Shown here in pieces: positions 52,401-64,000 of a DNA stretch of 64,000 nt; position 1 is the first letter of the stretch, and every line of letters begins with the position of its first letter. Origin of the DNA: Atrichornis clamosus (Eukaryota > Chordata > Aves > Passeriformes > Menuridae); NCBI GenBank assembly GCA_013400975.1, contig WBMZ01014048.1, positions 1 through 64,000 on the forward strand. Direction: 5' to 3'. The notes beneath the pieces are model-generated. The model was given only the letters and a program-made list of their open reading frames with translations, made no database searches and was not told the DNA's origin. The position numbers and the translations under genes are program-made.

Positions 52401-55400
52401 ACTTACTCCTTGCAGTAAAAAAGAAAAAAGTACCCTCTCTTCTTTCCCTTGTCTTGTGGCTGCATTTAAGGGCAACCCTGTTTTGTCAGTTCATACCATC
52501 CAAGGGACTGTTATTATTTATAAATGCAGTGGCAGGACCAGATTCAAAGTCTAGAAAACATGCTTTGTACAACACACACTCTAGTGCATTCTTTTTTGGC
52601 TTAACAGCGCAGACAATGCTTATTCAACATTTATGACCCTAATGCTACAAAACTTCCCTCTCCTCCCTATATGTGCTTAATCCTTTGTAGTACCATGAAT
52701 TTGGAAGGTTTAATCTTTCCCTAGAGAACATTCTGTACATTTCCCCCCCTTTCCTCTGACCACCAGACTTAATGATAATGATTCATGGATACAAAGCCAT
52801 TAACAGTTTCACAAAACCAACATCCATGCTATAAATTATCTTTTTGTAGGACCACAGTGATATTAAGCCAGTAATTTACTGAGCTTGCTAGGAATTCACC
52901 CCTACTCTCAAAGTATACGCTTCCCTCTTCTTCTTCCCTTATAATTTCTTAACTTCAAATAACCTTTTAGTAGTACCTATGCATCTTTTCATCTATATGA
53001 TATACTGTCACATCCTCTCAGGTACTCATTACTGTGTTTCCAGGGTGATTGTATTGTTTTCAGTGGATCTCAGTGTTTTTTTCAAGATTGCAGGCTATGC
53101 ACTAATTACAGTGAAAATATTGTCAAGGGCTGTCAACAAAGTCATCTGTAGCTATTTATAATCCATTATCACAGTAGCAAATCTTAAGATTAGCAACTGT
53201 GAAAAGAATAAACTCTTCATATGGATTTGATTCCACTTCCAATTATTTTGGTGTAAACTGTGAAATGGATTGGATTGACTGAAATTACGGTGTGTGAAAC
53301 CAAGGAATTTTATATTAAAATAAACCCCATTATAGCAGTTCATGCAACTAAACATCTTTCGGGGTTACACTGATAGATTGAAGAGGGAAGCATATGTAAG
53401 TGAGAATGACAGATAAATAAAGGATTCCTATTCTCTCCAGTAAAATCTAGTAAAACTAGATTTTAAATTTCCATAAGACTCCATCATCAAAAATGTCTTG
53501 GATATACAACATTAAAAATGCCATTGTGAACATGCTGATAAAACAGGTATGGTATTAGTGAAGCTACTCAAGACAATAGATGCCAGAAAAGTAATTCCTT
53601 TCATGCAGAATGAAAATAATGAGCTCATAAATGCATCTCAGAGGTAGCCAGTGCTTTAAGAGCAAGGAGCATAAATTGTACTCACAGGAGAGTTCAGATA
53701 GACAAGGATCTATTCACTCTTTTCTAGGTAAAATTCAAATGCCATGAAATACTGAGTTGTAGAGATAAATTATTGAGTCTCCTCTTACTCCTGAAGAACT
53801 AACAAGACAAAAAGTTAAGTACTAAAGCCTAGCCAAATTTAAAACCATTTTTTTCATTTGCAGGCTTTGTATTTTTCTTCTTTTGAAGGGAGGTTAGTTT
53901 GCCTTTCAGAGCTATTATTCTATATGTTCATGTTAATCCTTTTAAAGATATAGCTCCCTTCATGAAACCAGAATCCATGAACTTTATGAAAACATATAAC
54001 TCTTTGAACAATATCAGTAACACTCACAGCTGGTAATTGCCCCTCACACAGAGATTTGTTGCCGAATCATAATTTCTAGAATCCAGACTTTGAGTTTAGC
54101 CATGCCATTGAATTTATCAGTGCTAAACATACTACACTCTCAGACGATCACAATTTTTTTCCTACCTGAAACTCAAAAATCGTATTTTGTGGGAATTTCA
54201 TCCTAGAAATAGGCTACAAAGTGCCAGCAAAACAGTCTTTTGCATCCTGTTACAGTCATCCATTCCATGCTTTGGCAGCAGATTTTATCAAGAGTCGCAA
54301 ACATATAGAGCATACATACACATCTACATCTCTGTATACTTCTCATACACACACAAAGCACTCAGCTGCCAAACTTCAAAACTGGCACACAACATGACCA
54401 AAAATTAAAAAACTCAACATCATTAATGCAACACACCGGGAAGACTGGGAGAAGCATTCCCATGCATGATATATGTAAGTCTTCTTATAGTTTTATTGTC
54501 AGAAATATTCCTTTATAATACAAAAGTGTTTCCATAACATTAGCCAGATCAAATTTGTGTAGGACCAAGGTAACTCTGAAACAAACCTGAAGCATCTCTT
54601 GACAGGAAAGTCTTGAAAGGTCTTGACCTCCTCAGGCATCAAGATTTGTTAAATTTTATTTTAATTTTATATTACTTACCCGGAAAAGCATGCATTTTAG
54701 CAGCAGATACAATTCTTCTTGAATGTCTGGAACCCCTTCTTCTTAGAGTAGTAGAAATTGATGTTGCTACCCTGTGTTTATAATCTGTTTCAAACAAAAT
54801 GTGTTAGAGTCAGCACTGATTAGAAGGAAAGCTTGTAAACTACTTATTCTTAAACTGGTGAACACCTTGGAAAGTGTTCAAAAAATCAGGAAGGTGTTGG
54901 AACAAGGTGATGAGGAAAACCAAGGGCCAGATGGTTTGTATTTTCCGGAATGAAATTTTCTAGAAATTCCACTCAGGTTTGGATCTTTCAAATTATTCCT
55001 TGCCTTTTTCTATACTGTGTACTTTGAACAAATTTTGGAAGGATATCAAAAAAGTTCATGTTTCAGTAGAGCTTTGGACTCACACTGCTGACAGTGGAAA
55101 GCAAGGATGGAGTCCTAGGAAGCTGACAGATTCATTGCAAGTGTGGGGTATTCATCTTGGGAAGCACAGTGTGAGAGCAAGCTCCACACCCCTGAGAAGG
55201 ATAAATCTGGGTTGAGCACCTCTCTGGCTGTTCCTCAGCAACCAGTTCATAAACTCCTGTCTTTCCATCCTTCTGCTGCTCTCTAAATACTGTGCTCTCA
55301 GTGGGTTTATTGCAGATGATTGTGCAGCCCTTATAGTTAATTAACCCCATTCAACAGTGACTGCAGTCCAGGGCTCAGCCAGTTTCTGGTGACAGACTTG

Positions 55401-58400
55401 CTCCAGTTCTGTGGAACAGAATTTATTTTTATCTTTTTCCTTTGAGAACACTAAGAAATTCATTAAATTAGAATTATTTAGGTCATGATTTTTTTATGAA
55501 TAGCCAGTGGAGATCTAAAACGCTGAAGCCCTAAGCATGCACTGTAACAGTTAATGTCAAAGGAAGCTCTGGAAGTGTTCCTGAGACAAGAGTGGAAGTC
55601 AAAAGGCAAAACAATTAATTTCTAGTTTAGGGCCTTTGTCATGGATTGGTTGTAACCTCCACCAAGTTTATTTGGATATTGTTTTTTATGCACTCATGAA
55701 AATAGCTTAATGATTCAGGGAGTCTCAGAATCTGCCTAGCAGAGTATCTTGCAAGGTCTCAAGAGGAAAAGAATAATTCCATGTTTCTTAACAGCTTTCA
55801 GAGGTGCTCAGAAATTAAGAGAAACTAAATAACTACTAACTGAATTATGACTGGAAAAAATCATAACAGCTGTTTTAGGAAAATAGTAATGTTCTACTCT
55901 GTTCTTTGAACACCACTGAGAAAAAGCAGTGTGTAGACTTGCAATTAAAGGTGGCGTCATAATATACACCCATAAGGAATATAACCCTTAAATTTGATTT
56001 TTATGTGCTTGTCTTTTTATCAGTAACATACTGATGCCGTTTATGATGTTACATATTATAAATTTAACTCATAAAACCACTTTTCGTCCATTACCAGAAA
56101 TGTATTCTCAAAGCAAGTAAGTAATTAGAAGCCTCAAAAGGGCATCTTTTCCTCCCTGCTTGTGTCCATGATGATTCTGAAAAACCTGCATTTAATTAAA
56201 AAGTTATGTTTAAGAATAGAGGCAGTAAATCATTAATCATCACTACTTACAGTTCTGCATTAAAAATAAGATGTTATAACTCAAAGCATAGAAAATCAGA
56301 AACATGACATTTTAAAGTAGTTTTCAAATGACAAATAAAAGTCCTTTAAATTAGAGCACTTAATAGCCCACTTATAAAGTTCTAACTTACACTTTGTGTG
56401 TTTGTTGTATACATAGAATAGGTCTCAGAATTTGGTTCTAGCAATAAGTAAAATGTCATGTATTTTAACCCAGATAATCAGGTAAGGAGTTTCTTTGATC
56501 GGGGTGGGAGGGTACTTGACATTTCAAGCAACTATTTTGCTTATTCATTAAAAATATATGCATAAAAAAATTACATTATGCAAAAAAATCACAGAAACAT
56601 TTTGTGTGTGGGCACTCTTCTTCCTTCTGTTCAGTTATGATTAACACTAGACTCGTATTGCTCTTCCATTTCAAAACTGCCTGCGGATACAGTAAGGATG
56701 ATCAGGGAAATGGATATGGCTTGTCATTTGTTTTACTACTCCTGTGACCAGGGTCTCCTTGCAGCATCTCTGAACTGCAGGGGGAATGGACATCTGCCTG
56801 GGAATAGCAACTGAATGCCAGTTGTCCAGAGGCATTCTGCCCACTCAGGGCTGATGCACACAGAAAGTCTCTGGAAATTGCCGTGAAAAGCACCTAAGAG
56901 CTATTCCCTCAGGTAGTAGCTTAAGTAATATTCTTTTCACAGTGATGAAAGGGAGTGTGCTCCTGGTACCACCTACCTCTGACTTGGGACGAAAAACAAG
57001 GACCAGCAGCTGACAAGTGGACAGTTTTCTGCATTTTTTTTTGTGCAGAGGACTTTATCTTGACTGCTCAAAAGTCTCAAGCTCAGGGTATTCCTACACT
57101 TTTATTCTTGTTTTATTCACTTTATATTGCTAGAAAAAATGCTGTAAATCTGATTTCAACCTGTATCCCAAGGGAGTTGCATAGGAAGAGCCTGCCTTGA
57201 CTGAAGGAATACTGTAGAAACAATTGTTTCCACCACTGAACTTAGGGCAAGTTCTCTCATAGCAAAGTTCTAATCACTTGGAATAGTCAATAGTGATGGT
57301 TCAGAAATCACAGCAATGTTTTCTTTGCTGAAATAATATCAAAGGGAAGAAATGTTATCTGGGCTCAATTCAGCTCTGGGATTAAGAAGGCACAGCTTGG
57401 TTGCCCTGTGTGGGATTACACCACCAATGAATTTAAATAGCCAGTTTTTAGGACAGACAGCTGAGCATTCATCTCCTCATATCTATCCTGTAATTTTTCT
57501 TGATTGTCCCCTAAATAAATCCTCTTCAGGAAGAAAAGGATATTTCAATCCACTTATACTGGTCATTGGCATTTCTGCTTAAAACCTTCCACAAAGCTTA
57601 ACAGGAATTGTTTCATCTACTGAAATCAGTGTGAAACCCTAAATTCATATCACTAGGCCACCAAGCATCTGTCAAAACCTCCACATTTCATTCGCCATCA
57701 ACAAGCTTGGGTTTGCATCCACAATTCAGAGGTGAGAGGTGATACTATCAATCATCTGAGTACTTCAGTTTCTCTCTAAGAAGCTTTTATCATTTGACTT
57801 AAAATATCAGTGTCTGAGCTACAGTAATAATCAACAGTTTTGTTGTTGTAAATTAATACATTTTTACTTGCAAAGAAATGTAAATTCATGCAGATTAACT
57901 TTTCATTACTTACAGTTTTGTTTATTTTCTTGGACTATTTTGTAGATGACAATTAAAATAGTAAACACAAAAACTATTGGAATCATAGTGAGCCAAGTGA
58001 TCTTCGTCATACACATTGGATCTGTCCATAAAATGTAGAAGAGAGAAAATTAAGCAGCAAATCACTGACAGATAAAAGAAGAACATTCTATCTTGGTAGG
58101 TTTTTGGATTGTGCCTATCCCCACAGATAAAAATAAAACAAAAAATAAAAGAGATTATGCCTCTTTCTTTTAGCCTTCTCTATTTTTTGACGCTAGGTTT
58201 CCTATCTAGAATTTAGATTTTCACCTGTATTTATCTCCCCATGGCTGAAATAGTTACAGATAGCTAAGTGAATGATCAACATTTATATTTAAGGTAGAAC
58301 AAGGGTAATACCTTCCACGCTCTATCCATTCCTGGATAGAGCATGGAAGGAACTGGCCCACTGTCCAACACTGGCTTGTACTGGCATTCTCAACCTCCTA

Positions 58401-61400
58401 GTACATCTTCATATATGAGAGAAGGCAAAATTCTACATATTAAAATTTTCTTATAAAAAAGTGAGGATATTCCACCAACAGGATGGCCTCTGGGGAGTTC
58501 CTTTGACTAGAGTTGCCCTGGGGGAGAATTGCCTGGGACTGGGTGCAGGAGGTAGGCTGCTCTTTCCAACAACAGCTGCTGTAGAAATGCTCCCACATTC
58601 CACAGGTAATTAGTTCAATAACTAGTACAAGCCAGGACTATATACAACAAAGAAAGGATGTGGGGAACTTTCCTTTCTGGTTATTGGAATGACCTTTCAA
58701 ACTTCTTTGGCAACTACATCTTAATGCATACTTTAGCATTGTCAAAAAACTGTTTTAAAAAACAGCTATGCTAGTATGACTCATAAAAAAATCAAATTAC
58801 AGACTACAGAAAGCCAAACCACTGTTTTTCTTTCCTTGACTTAGAACAGTATAATTAGACCTACATTGACTTCCCTTATATCTTCTCCATTGAGAACTCA
58901 TGAGGTAAGTGCCAACGACCCCATGGCTCATCTCTCCTAATTGAGAACTAAAAATATCTTTTATACAGTAATTTAGGCACCTTTCACACAGAGCACACTA
59001 CCCCATTTTGTAGTGACTGGTAATGACTTGGATATCGGCCTTGCTTAGTAAAAGCCCTGAGTACCTCTTTAGCTTTGTTTTGACGTAAGAGTAAAAAAGG
59101 TGTGTTGTTAATTTTCATTGCTCATTTGAGAGAACTCCTAACCAGATAAATCAGTATTAGCAAAAGGTAGTTAGCTCATAGCTTTGACACAAGTTAGCAG
59201 GGCAAGTTACAAAGTATTCTCTCATTACTAGACCTACTTATTTAAACAAGACTAAAAAAGCAAAACAATCCTAAACTGCCCTTTCTTCTCTAGGATTTTC
59301 CCTGGACTTAGTTAACGTAGGTTAAGCCAACTCCAAAACACATTTTTTTTCCATCAAAGGTACAGCATAAGATACATTTGCCATGCAAAACCAAATGAAT
59401 GTAGTAATCCAGCAATTTCAAAATGACAAGTGTTTCATACAGACAGAATGGAAGCCCTGACCAAGGTCAGGCAATTAGACAAAAAACTCCTGCAGCACAA
59501 ACAGAAATATAAAAAGCTGCAGGTTGTCCTCTGGGAAAACCAAGCTTAGTTCAGCTAAAGATTTATCTTTTAAGCATATTGTAGTGAGGCTATATAGTAG
59601 GATATTGCAGTACAAATGGCCAAACCTATCTCCTGGTTCTTCTACCACTGTACTTAACAGGGATTTTTAAATTCACCTCCAAGACTACAGGGTTATGCCA
59701 TTATCAGGAAAGGGAAAAATATAGTTTCAGCTTTCATCACATGAAATTTGTGAGTCTGTTGCTGCTAAGCAAAAAACAATGTACAGACATTTACTTTGCT
59801 GTATTTCTTCTAGAAAAAAAAAGAGGCCACAGATAAGCCCACTTTAAATCACTATAAAAATCATCAATTGTCTACTAAAGATTGTCTTTTACTAAGGCAT
59901 GTTCAAAATTGTGTTCTCTTCTTGTGAAATATTTAAATATTTTCAAATTGTTGCTGAAAGCAGAGAACTACCTACTGGAGATTTTTTGCAAGGTTATATT
60001 GTTTCTGGTTTGATTTCCATTCTGACTCTCTTTTGTAACTTACATTCCATAGAAGACTTCAGTTGCAGTGAAATATTTATACAGTCGTTTTGGTCTTCCA
60101 TCATTGCCACTAGACAAGAATGATTTAGTTCTTCTTTGGCTGCATTTCCTCCTCTGACTATAGAATTGTTGATCTGGATTTCCATCAGGTAGTAAGTATT
60201 ATGCTCTACTTCTTTCTTGGAAACCGTAGTGAAATTAAAATACTTATAAAAGTAAGTAACATCTTCTGTTTTCACTTCAAGCGATCCTTTTGCTTTTGGA
60301 AATAAAGCAAAACTGTTATACAACAAGTGATAGACCAAGATACAATTCTCAAAAAGAACAGTGAGTGCTCTGTCTCATTTGCAAAACATACAGGTTTCTA
60401 CATCATTGACTATGAAAAAGAATGGTTAAATATATACTGTGAAAAGTTACTTTCAATAGATCTGAAGAGCATTGATTATCTATACAAAATATATTTTCCC
60501 TGTAAATTATAGTCCCCTTTTTGATTTACTGTCAGCTTTTCAGTATTTTGTTGGTTTTGTTTTCAGTTGTCAAAGGCAAAGGCAAAAATCAGGCTATGAA
60601 AAAGATAAAAGCCAAGTAAAAGCCCTATGATGATAGATTTGAAGTGTGCTCGTAGTCTAACTGCTATCAGATGCAGGAGGTCCTTGCTTGATTTCAAACC
60701 ACACCAGCTGTGAGACTTGTGCTATGTTTACAAGAAACAGGTAGGGGAGACATTGTCAAAACTTGTACAGCTATAACTGAGAAGAGAGTTTGTCCACATA
60801 TAACTTTTTATTTTTCATACTTGTTAAGACAGCTATTTTGTAATAAGAAAAATATGTGATTGGGAAAGAACTGCATTTCATATATTCAGGACTTGGCCTC
60901 TTGCCCTGTTGCTGACAATGTTAGAAAAGCAAAGTACAGAGGTATCCTCTTCCTCAAAGATTTCCAGACATTTGCAAGTGTATATGGCACAGAAGGAATG
61001 TGCTGCTGCCACTCTGAAAAGATGTGGGTATTGCTGACTCTCCTCTGTATTGCTGTGCCATTCCTCATTCAGTGCTGCTTTCTATAAAACGTTACGCCAT
61101 TTCTGATACTACACAGTTGTGGATAACGTAGACTACAAACACAAAAATGGTTATTTCTTACATGGCTACCATCTGAATAGTTGCCAACTGAATAAGTTCT
61201 TCAGATACTTGCTCACAATCTATCTTTATAATACCAGCAATCTACGTGTAGAGTTCCACAATGACATTTAAAAGCAAATTCAGCATGAAAAATTGTTAGA
61301 AAGTACAACTCCTTAAAAATAAATTAAATACTTTAGAAAATTTAGCAAGATTAAAAAAAAAAAGATGGGGTTGTAAGAACAAGCATAAAAGCCAGATGGC

Positions 61401-62080
61401 AGAGGTCAAATTTACAGTGGAAATATTCCAGGTGACTGCTGGATAAGGGACTCTTCTCACAGCACACTCCTTCCAGACCAGTACAAAGCCCCCTGAAGAT
61501 AATGACATAACAGCCTCCTCCCCACCATTTTATCCAAGATCTTCAAGCAAAAGGAATCAGCATTTTGCTACTGACATGTTTCACTGACAGCCAGGAATGA
61601 ATACCACTGAGAATCTGGAATAAAATCTGCATTTTCTAGACATGCAAAGACAAATGAAAACCCCATTGCTCATAGATTTGCAAAGACCATAGAGAACAAG
61701 GAGTATATTATAATTTTCCTTTAAGTACCAAATAAAAACATGTATTTTATTTTGTGATTAACGACTTCAAAATTAAGTATTTCTCTTCTCCTACTTACAT
61801 TTTTTGGCTATTGACCCTGATCCTTGATGATCAACTTTCACATCCCTCTTGGATTCACACTCTGTCTGTTTAGTTTGGGACTGTTGTTCCCTCCTGGAGG
61901 ACTGGCAAATATATGAAATATTTTGGAAACTAGAATTATTTACAATGGCCTTCATCAAAATAAACTGGTTTTCTCTTCTTTGTTGCACTGATCTTTTGTA
62001 AGAGTTGTTAAAAGTACAAAGTGGAAAAGTGATGTTATTTGATGAACAGGTATCCATGCATGACACAATTACAGTGTTAG
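49304..62080 (-). CDS. TMEM156: TMEM156, single-pass membrane glycoprotein (5' end missing)
   Basis: Minus-strand exons 62080-61799, 60292-60044, 58021-57914, 54784-54680 and 49401-49304 join in frame, every internal junction being phase 1, to 279 residues and a TAG stop. The first two exons give an ectodomain with about eight N-X-S/T sequons and several cysteines (SCMDTC, YICQ, TECES, NHSC, NDC). The third gives MCMTKITW followed by one hydrophobic span (LTMIPIVFVFTILIVIY). The last two give a basic tail with RRRGSRHSRR and a Pro/Ile-rich end (ILPVIPEQE). The MCMTKITW...TM block, the NDCINISLQL motif and the IPLTAQTIKILPVIPE end match my memory of mammalian TMEM156 (about 296 residues). Function is largely unknown; it is predicted to be type I. 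The start codon and signal peptide are not in the part read and probably lie past 64000. It is convergent with FAM114A1. Confidence 0.87.
49402..54679 (-). other. TMEM156: TMEM156 intron
   Basis: About 5.3 kb of AT-rich sequence; no repeat, RNA gene or extra exon recognised. Confidence 0.5.
54680..54784 (-). CDS. TMEM156: TMEM156 cytoplasmic-tail exon
   Basis: The acceptor TTTGAAACAG and donor CCGG|GTAAGT bound 105 bases, phase 1 to phase 1. It encodes YKHRVATSISTTLRRRGSRH and SRRIVSAAKMHAFP, a strongly basic juxtamembrane tail with possible Ser/Thr phosphorylation sites. Confidence 0.8.
54785..57913 (-). other. TMEM156: TMEM156 intron
   Basis: No further feature recognised; a 78-residue plus-strand frame at 54979-55215 is unsupported. 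Confidence 0.5.
57914..58021 (-). CDS. TMEM156: TMEM156 transmembrane exon
   Basis: The acceptor TTATGGACAG and donor AACT|GTAAGT bound 108 bases. The translation PMCMTKITW then about 19 hydrophobic residues then KIVQENKQN gives the single membrane span and the start of the cytosolic side. This is the most recognisable TMEM156 exon in the window. Confidence 0.88.
58022..60043 (-). other. TMEM156: TMEM156 intron with a hairpin
   Basis: Contains the 40-base hairpin at 58311-58350. Nothing else is recognised. Confidence 0.5.
58311..58350 (-). repeat. Short near-perfect hairpin in the TMEM156 intron
   Basis: Two 18-base arms (58311-58328, 58333-58350) enclose a 4-base loop. They pair at 17 of 18 positions as DNA. 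In a minus-strand (gene-sense) RNA the remaining pair would be a G-U wobble, so the stem would be unbroken. It is shorter than a typical microRNA precursor and does not extend outward. Confidence 0.85.
60044..60292 (-). CDS. TMEM156: TMEM156 ectodomain exon 2
   Basis: The acceptor TTTATTTCCAAAAG and donor GGAAT|GTAAGT bound 249 bases, phase 1 to phase 1. It encodes KGSLEVKTEDVTYFYKYFNF through EDQNDCINISLQLKSSME with sequons NFT, NNS, NHS and NIS. The acceptor is slightly purine-tainted but is the only one that keeps the frame. Confidence 0.83.
60293..61798 (-). other. TMEM156: TMEM156 intron
   Basis: No repeat or gene recognised. Confidence 0.5.
61799..62080 (-). CDS. TMEM156: TMEM156 ectodomain exon 1
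   Basis: The acceptor TTCTTTTACAG and donor AAAT|GTAAGT bound 282 bases, phase 1 to phase 1. It encodes NTVIVSCMDTCSSNNITFPL onward through FQNISYICQSSRRE to GSIAKK, with at least four N-glycosylation sequons. It begins inside the mature ectodomain, so an upstream exon must supply the signal peptide. Confidence 0.85.
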
Positions 62081-64000
62081 CTGTAAAAGAAAGAGTACTG
62101 TATTAGCAAGACAGTCATATAGGACATATGGACAAATATGTGCATAGAAGCATGATATGGTGGATATTCCAACCATCTTATGATGAAATGCACTTTTTTT
62201 TTCTTGAGAGTTATGACAGAATGTTGAATGCATCATTTGTAAGAGAAAGCAAGCACAGAGTCTTCCCACAACCTAGATGCTGGATTTTATTTGCTGAATT
62301 GTATGAAATCTCTTATAATATTAACTGGAATTTGTGGTGTTATCTACTCACATTCCTGTTTCAAAGCTGCTCCAATTTGACTGTTCTTCAAAAGAAGAGA
62401 AAGCACAGGTGTTTAGAGAGGGAATATAGCCCTGGAACTGTGCAGTTGCAACACTCCTGTGCAATTGTGTTGTAAAGCAGCTATAATCAGAATGAAAGCT
62501 TTCTTTCCAAATGACATTGAAACCATACAGTGAAAATACACAGAAATGCTGCTGAATCCTCCAGCCACACCTGTCACATTCTCTCTCAGTCAACAAACAT
62601 GAATTTTAATTATGACCATTGGGTTTGGTATTCATAGTCAAATTTCAGTATCAAAGTACCGTAGCTAGAGTACATTAATGCAGTTCTGGCAAGCAGCAAA
62701 ACCCACACAGTTATTAATGAGTGTGATTCTGTCTTCCACATTACAGTAGGGCTTTATCATGCAAATTTTTACTTGTGTTAACTTTGAACTGCTTTTTAGT
62801 ATAAAAAAATCAAGAATAAAAAAACTTATGCATTCCAAACATGAAACATGTATTTATAAATATAAATAACTACTTTCCAGCGTTGATGCAGCATTAATCT
62901 ATAGTTTTGTAGCTATGCTTCCAACGCTAGTAGTACCCTTGCATCTCTATAAACAGGAAATTTTGTATCTAGCTCCCATTATGAGGTACTGGAGCAATAT
63001 GTCCATAAATCCTTATGGACAGAGAGCAAAATAGAGCTCCAGTGCTCGGCTGCAATCTGACAGCCTCAATAAGCCACCTGTGCTCACAAAGCAACAGGCT
63101 GACCTCAGAAATGGTTCAGTCAGGGATTCCAGACAGAAATAAAATCCAAACTCCAATGCCAAAGTCAATTATCTTCACTTTCTTAACACTACATCAGAAA
63201 GTCATCAAGTCCTTATAAAACATAATAAATTGGAATGTAAAACACACAGGTAAGAAAAAGTTCATTTTGATACAAAAAGGAAATATGTCAGACAAAATTT
63301 AGGGCTTGATCTTTCCCTGAGGCAAGACAAAGGATTTTCCTCAAAATGCTTACAATCTCATCCACACAACCTGGCATGGAGCAGGCTCCTGAGATCAAAT
63401 TCTTCCAGCTGAAAGAGGCATTTTGTGTAGAACTTCTCTGTGAAGCTTACTCTGCTCTCATGGCAAGCCATGGCATCTGGGCAATCAGTCTAAAACCACT
63501 GCCACAGCTTTCAAGGGCAACTAACCGTAATTCCCTAACATGTCCTTTTCACCAAGATATCTGTACGCAGACGTAGGAATCCGCTGACTAGACTGTGACA
63601 GCAGTCTGCGTTCAGCACTGTGAAGTCCATTTTGAACTTCACAAACAGCTAAACAGGCTCCAGAGCTGCCTGTGAGCCATCTTGTAGGTAAAGGCATGTT
63701 ATCTGAGTGGAAGACTGTAAAAGGCATGATGTCTAATTGGAACAGGTTTGAATGTTGTGTTAGGGAGCATGCTTACCATCCTCTTGAGAGATCTCTACTG
63801 AGAAAGCCCATCAAATTACGACCTAGCATAAGCAAACTTTTTTTTTCTTCCCACATCACAGGACTGTGGCCTTTCTAAGGAGGGATATAGATTGTTGAAG
63901 GAGGGCTGCAACAACACTTCCCTTGCCAGTGGGTTACATGGCAGACAGAGATTCATACCATTCCCATAAGAGGCTTGTTCCTTACTGCAGGATTGGGAAG
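62081..64000 (-). other. TMEM156: Upstream intron of TMEM156, first exon not found
   Basis: I checked minus-strand donors here (near 62349, 63070, 63351, 63453, 63776) for a start codon followed by a hydrophobic segment in phase 1 and found none. The first exon most likely lies beyond the right edge. Nothing else is recognised. Confidence 0.5.

Noticed and set aside
62348..62596. Minus-strand frame next to a GTGAGT donor as TMEM156 exon 1
   Set aside because: The donor would leave the wrong phase for the exon at 62080. The frame that would fit has a stop just upstream and no start codon or signal peptide.

Overview
The window is vertebrate nuclear DNA, most likely from a bird. It is AT-rich with large introns. 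It carries CR1 non-LTR retroelements, including one with the CR1 3' end built on ATTCTATGAT units, and several avian-type solo retroviral LTRs. Two spliced genes lie tail to tail. No bacterial, plasmid or CRISPR-type system is present. The species cannot be fixed from sequence alone.

Layout. Positions 1-4497 are repeat-rich upstream DNA: a partial LTR-like element at the left edge, a solo LTR at 1109-1671 with a GGAAC target-site duplication, and a 5'-truncated CR1 (about 2797-4497) split by a minus-strand LTR (about 3641-4273). The CR1 3' end runs almost straight into a CpG island (about 4500-5560), which holds the promoter and noncoding exon 1 of FAM114A1. That gene occupies the plus strand from there to about 38.2 kb. 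Thirteen coding exons (7361-35552) join in frame to a 561-residue protein that can be followed end to end as FAM114A1 (NOXP20). From about 38.2 to 49.3 kb no coding sequence is seen. This stretch holds a solo LTR (45339-45738), two fold-back sequences and possibly a 3' noncoding exon of the next gene.

From 62080 down to 49304, five minus-strand coding exons, all phase 1, join to the last 279 residues of TMEM156: a heavily N-glycosylated ectodomain, one membrane span and a basic cytoplasmic tail. Its first exon (start codon and signal peptide) was not found and probably lies beyond the right edge. The convergent FAM114A1/TMEM156 order agrees with the known vertebrate gene order at the TLR1/6/10-FAM114A1-TMEM156-KLHL5 locus (human 4p14). 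That agreement supports calling the first gene FAM114A1 rather than its paralogue FAM114A2.

The two proteins are not known to work together; their adjacency is ancestral synteny. I found no credible undescribed system. The points worth a second look are splice-site peculiarities (a tandem NAGNAG acceptor, a poor donor, a donor just after a stop codon), retroelement insertions near the promoter, and a few unusually good inverted repeats. Exon boundaries were read by eye from splice consensus, reading-frame continuity and family similarity recalled from memory, without any alignment tool.
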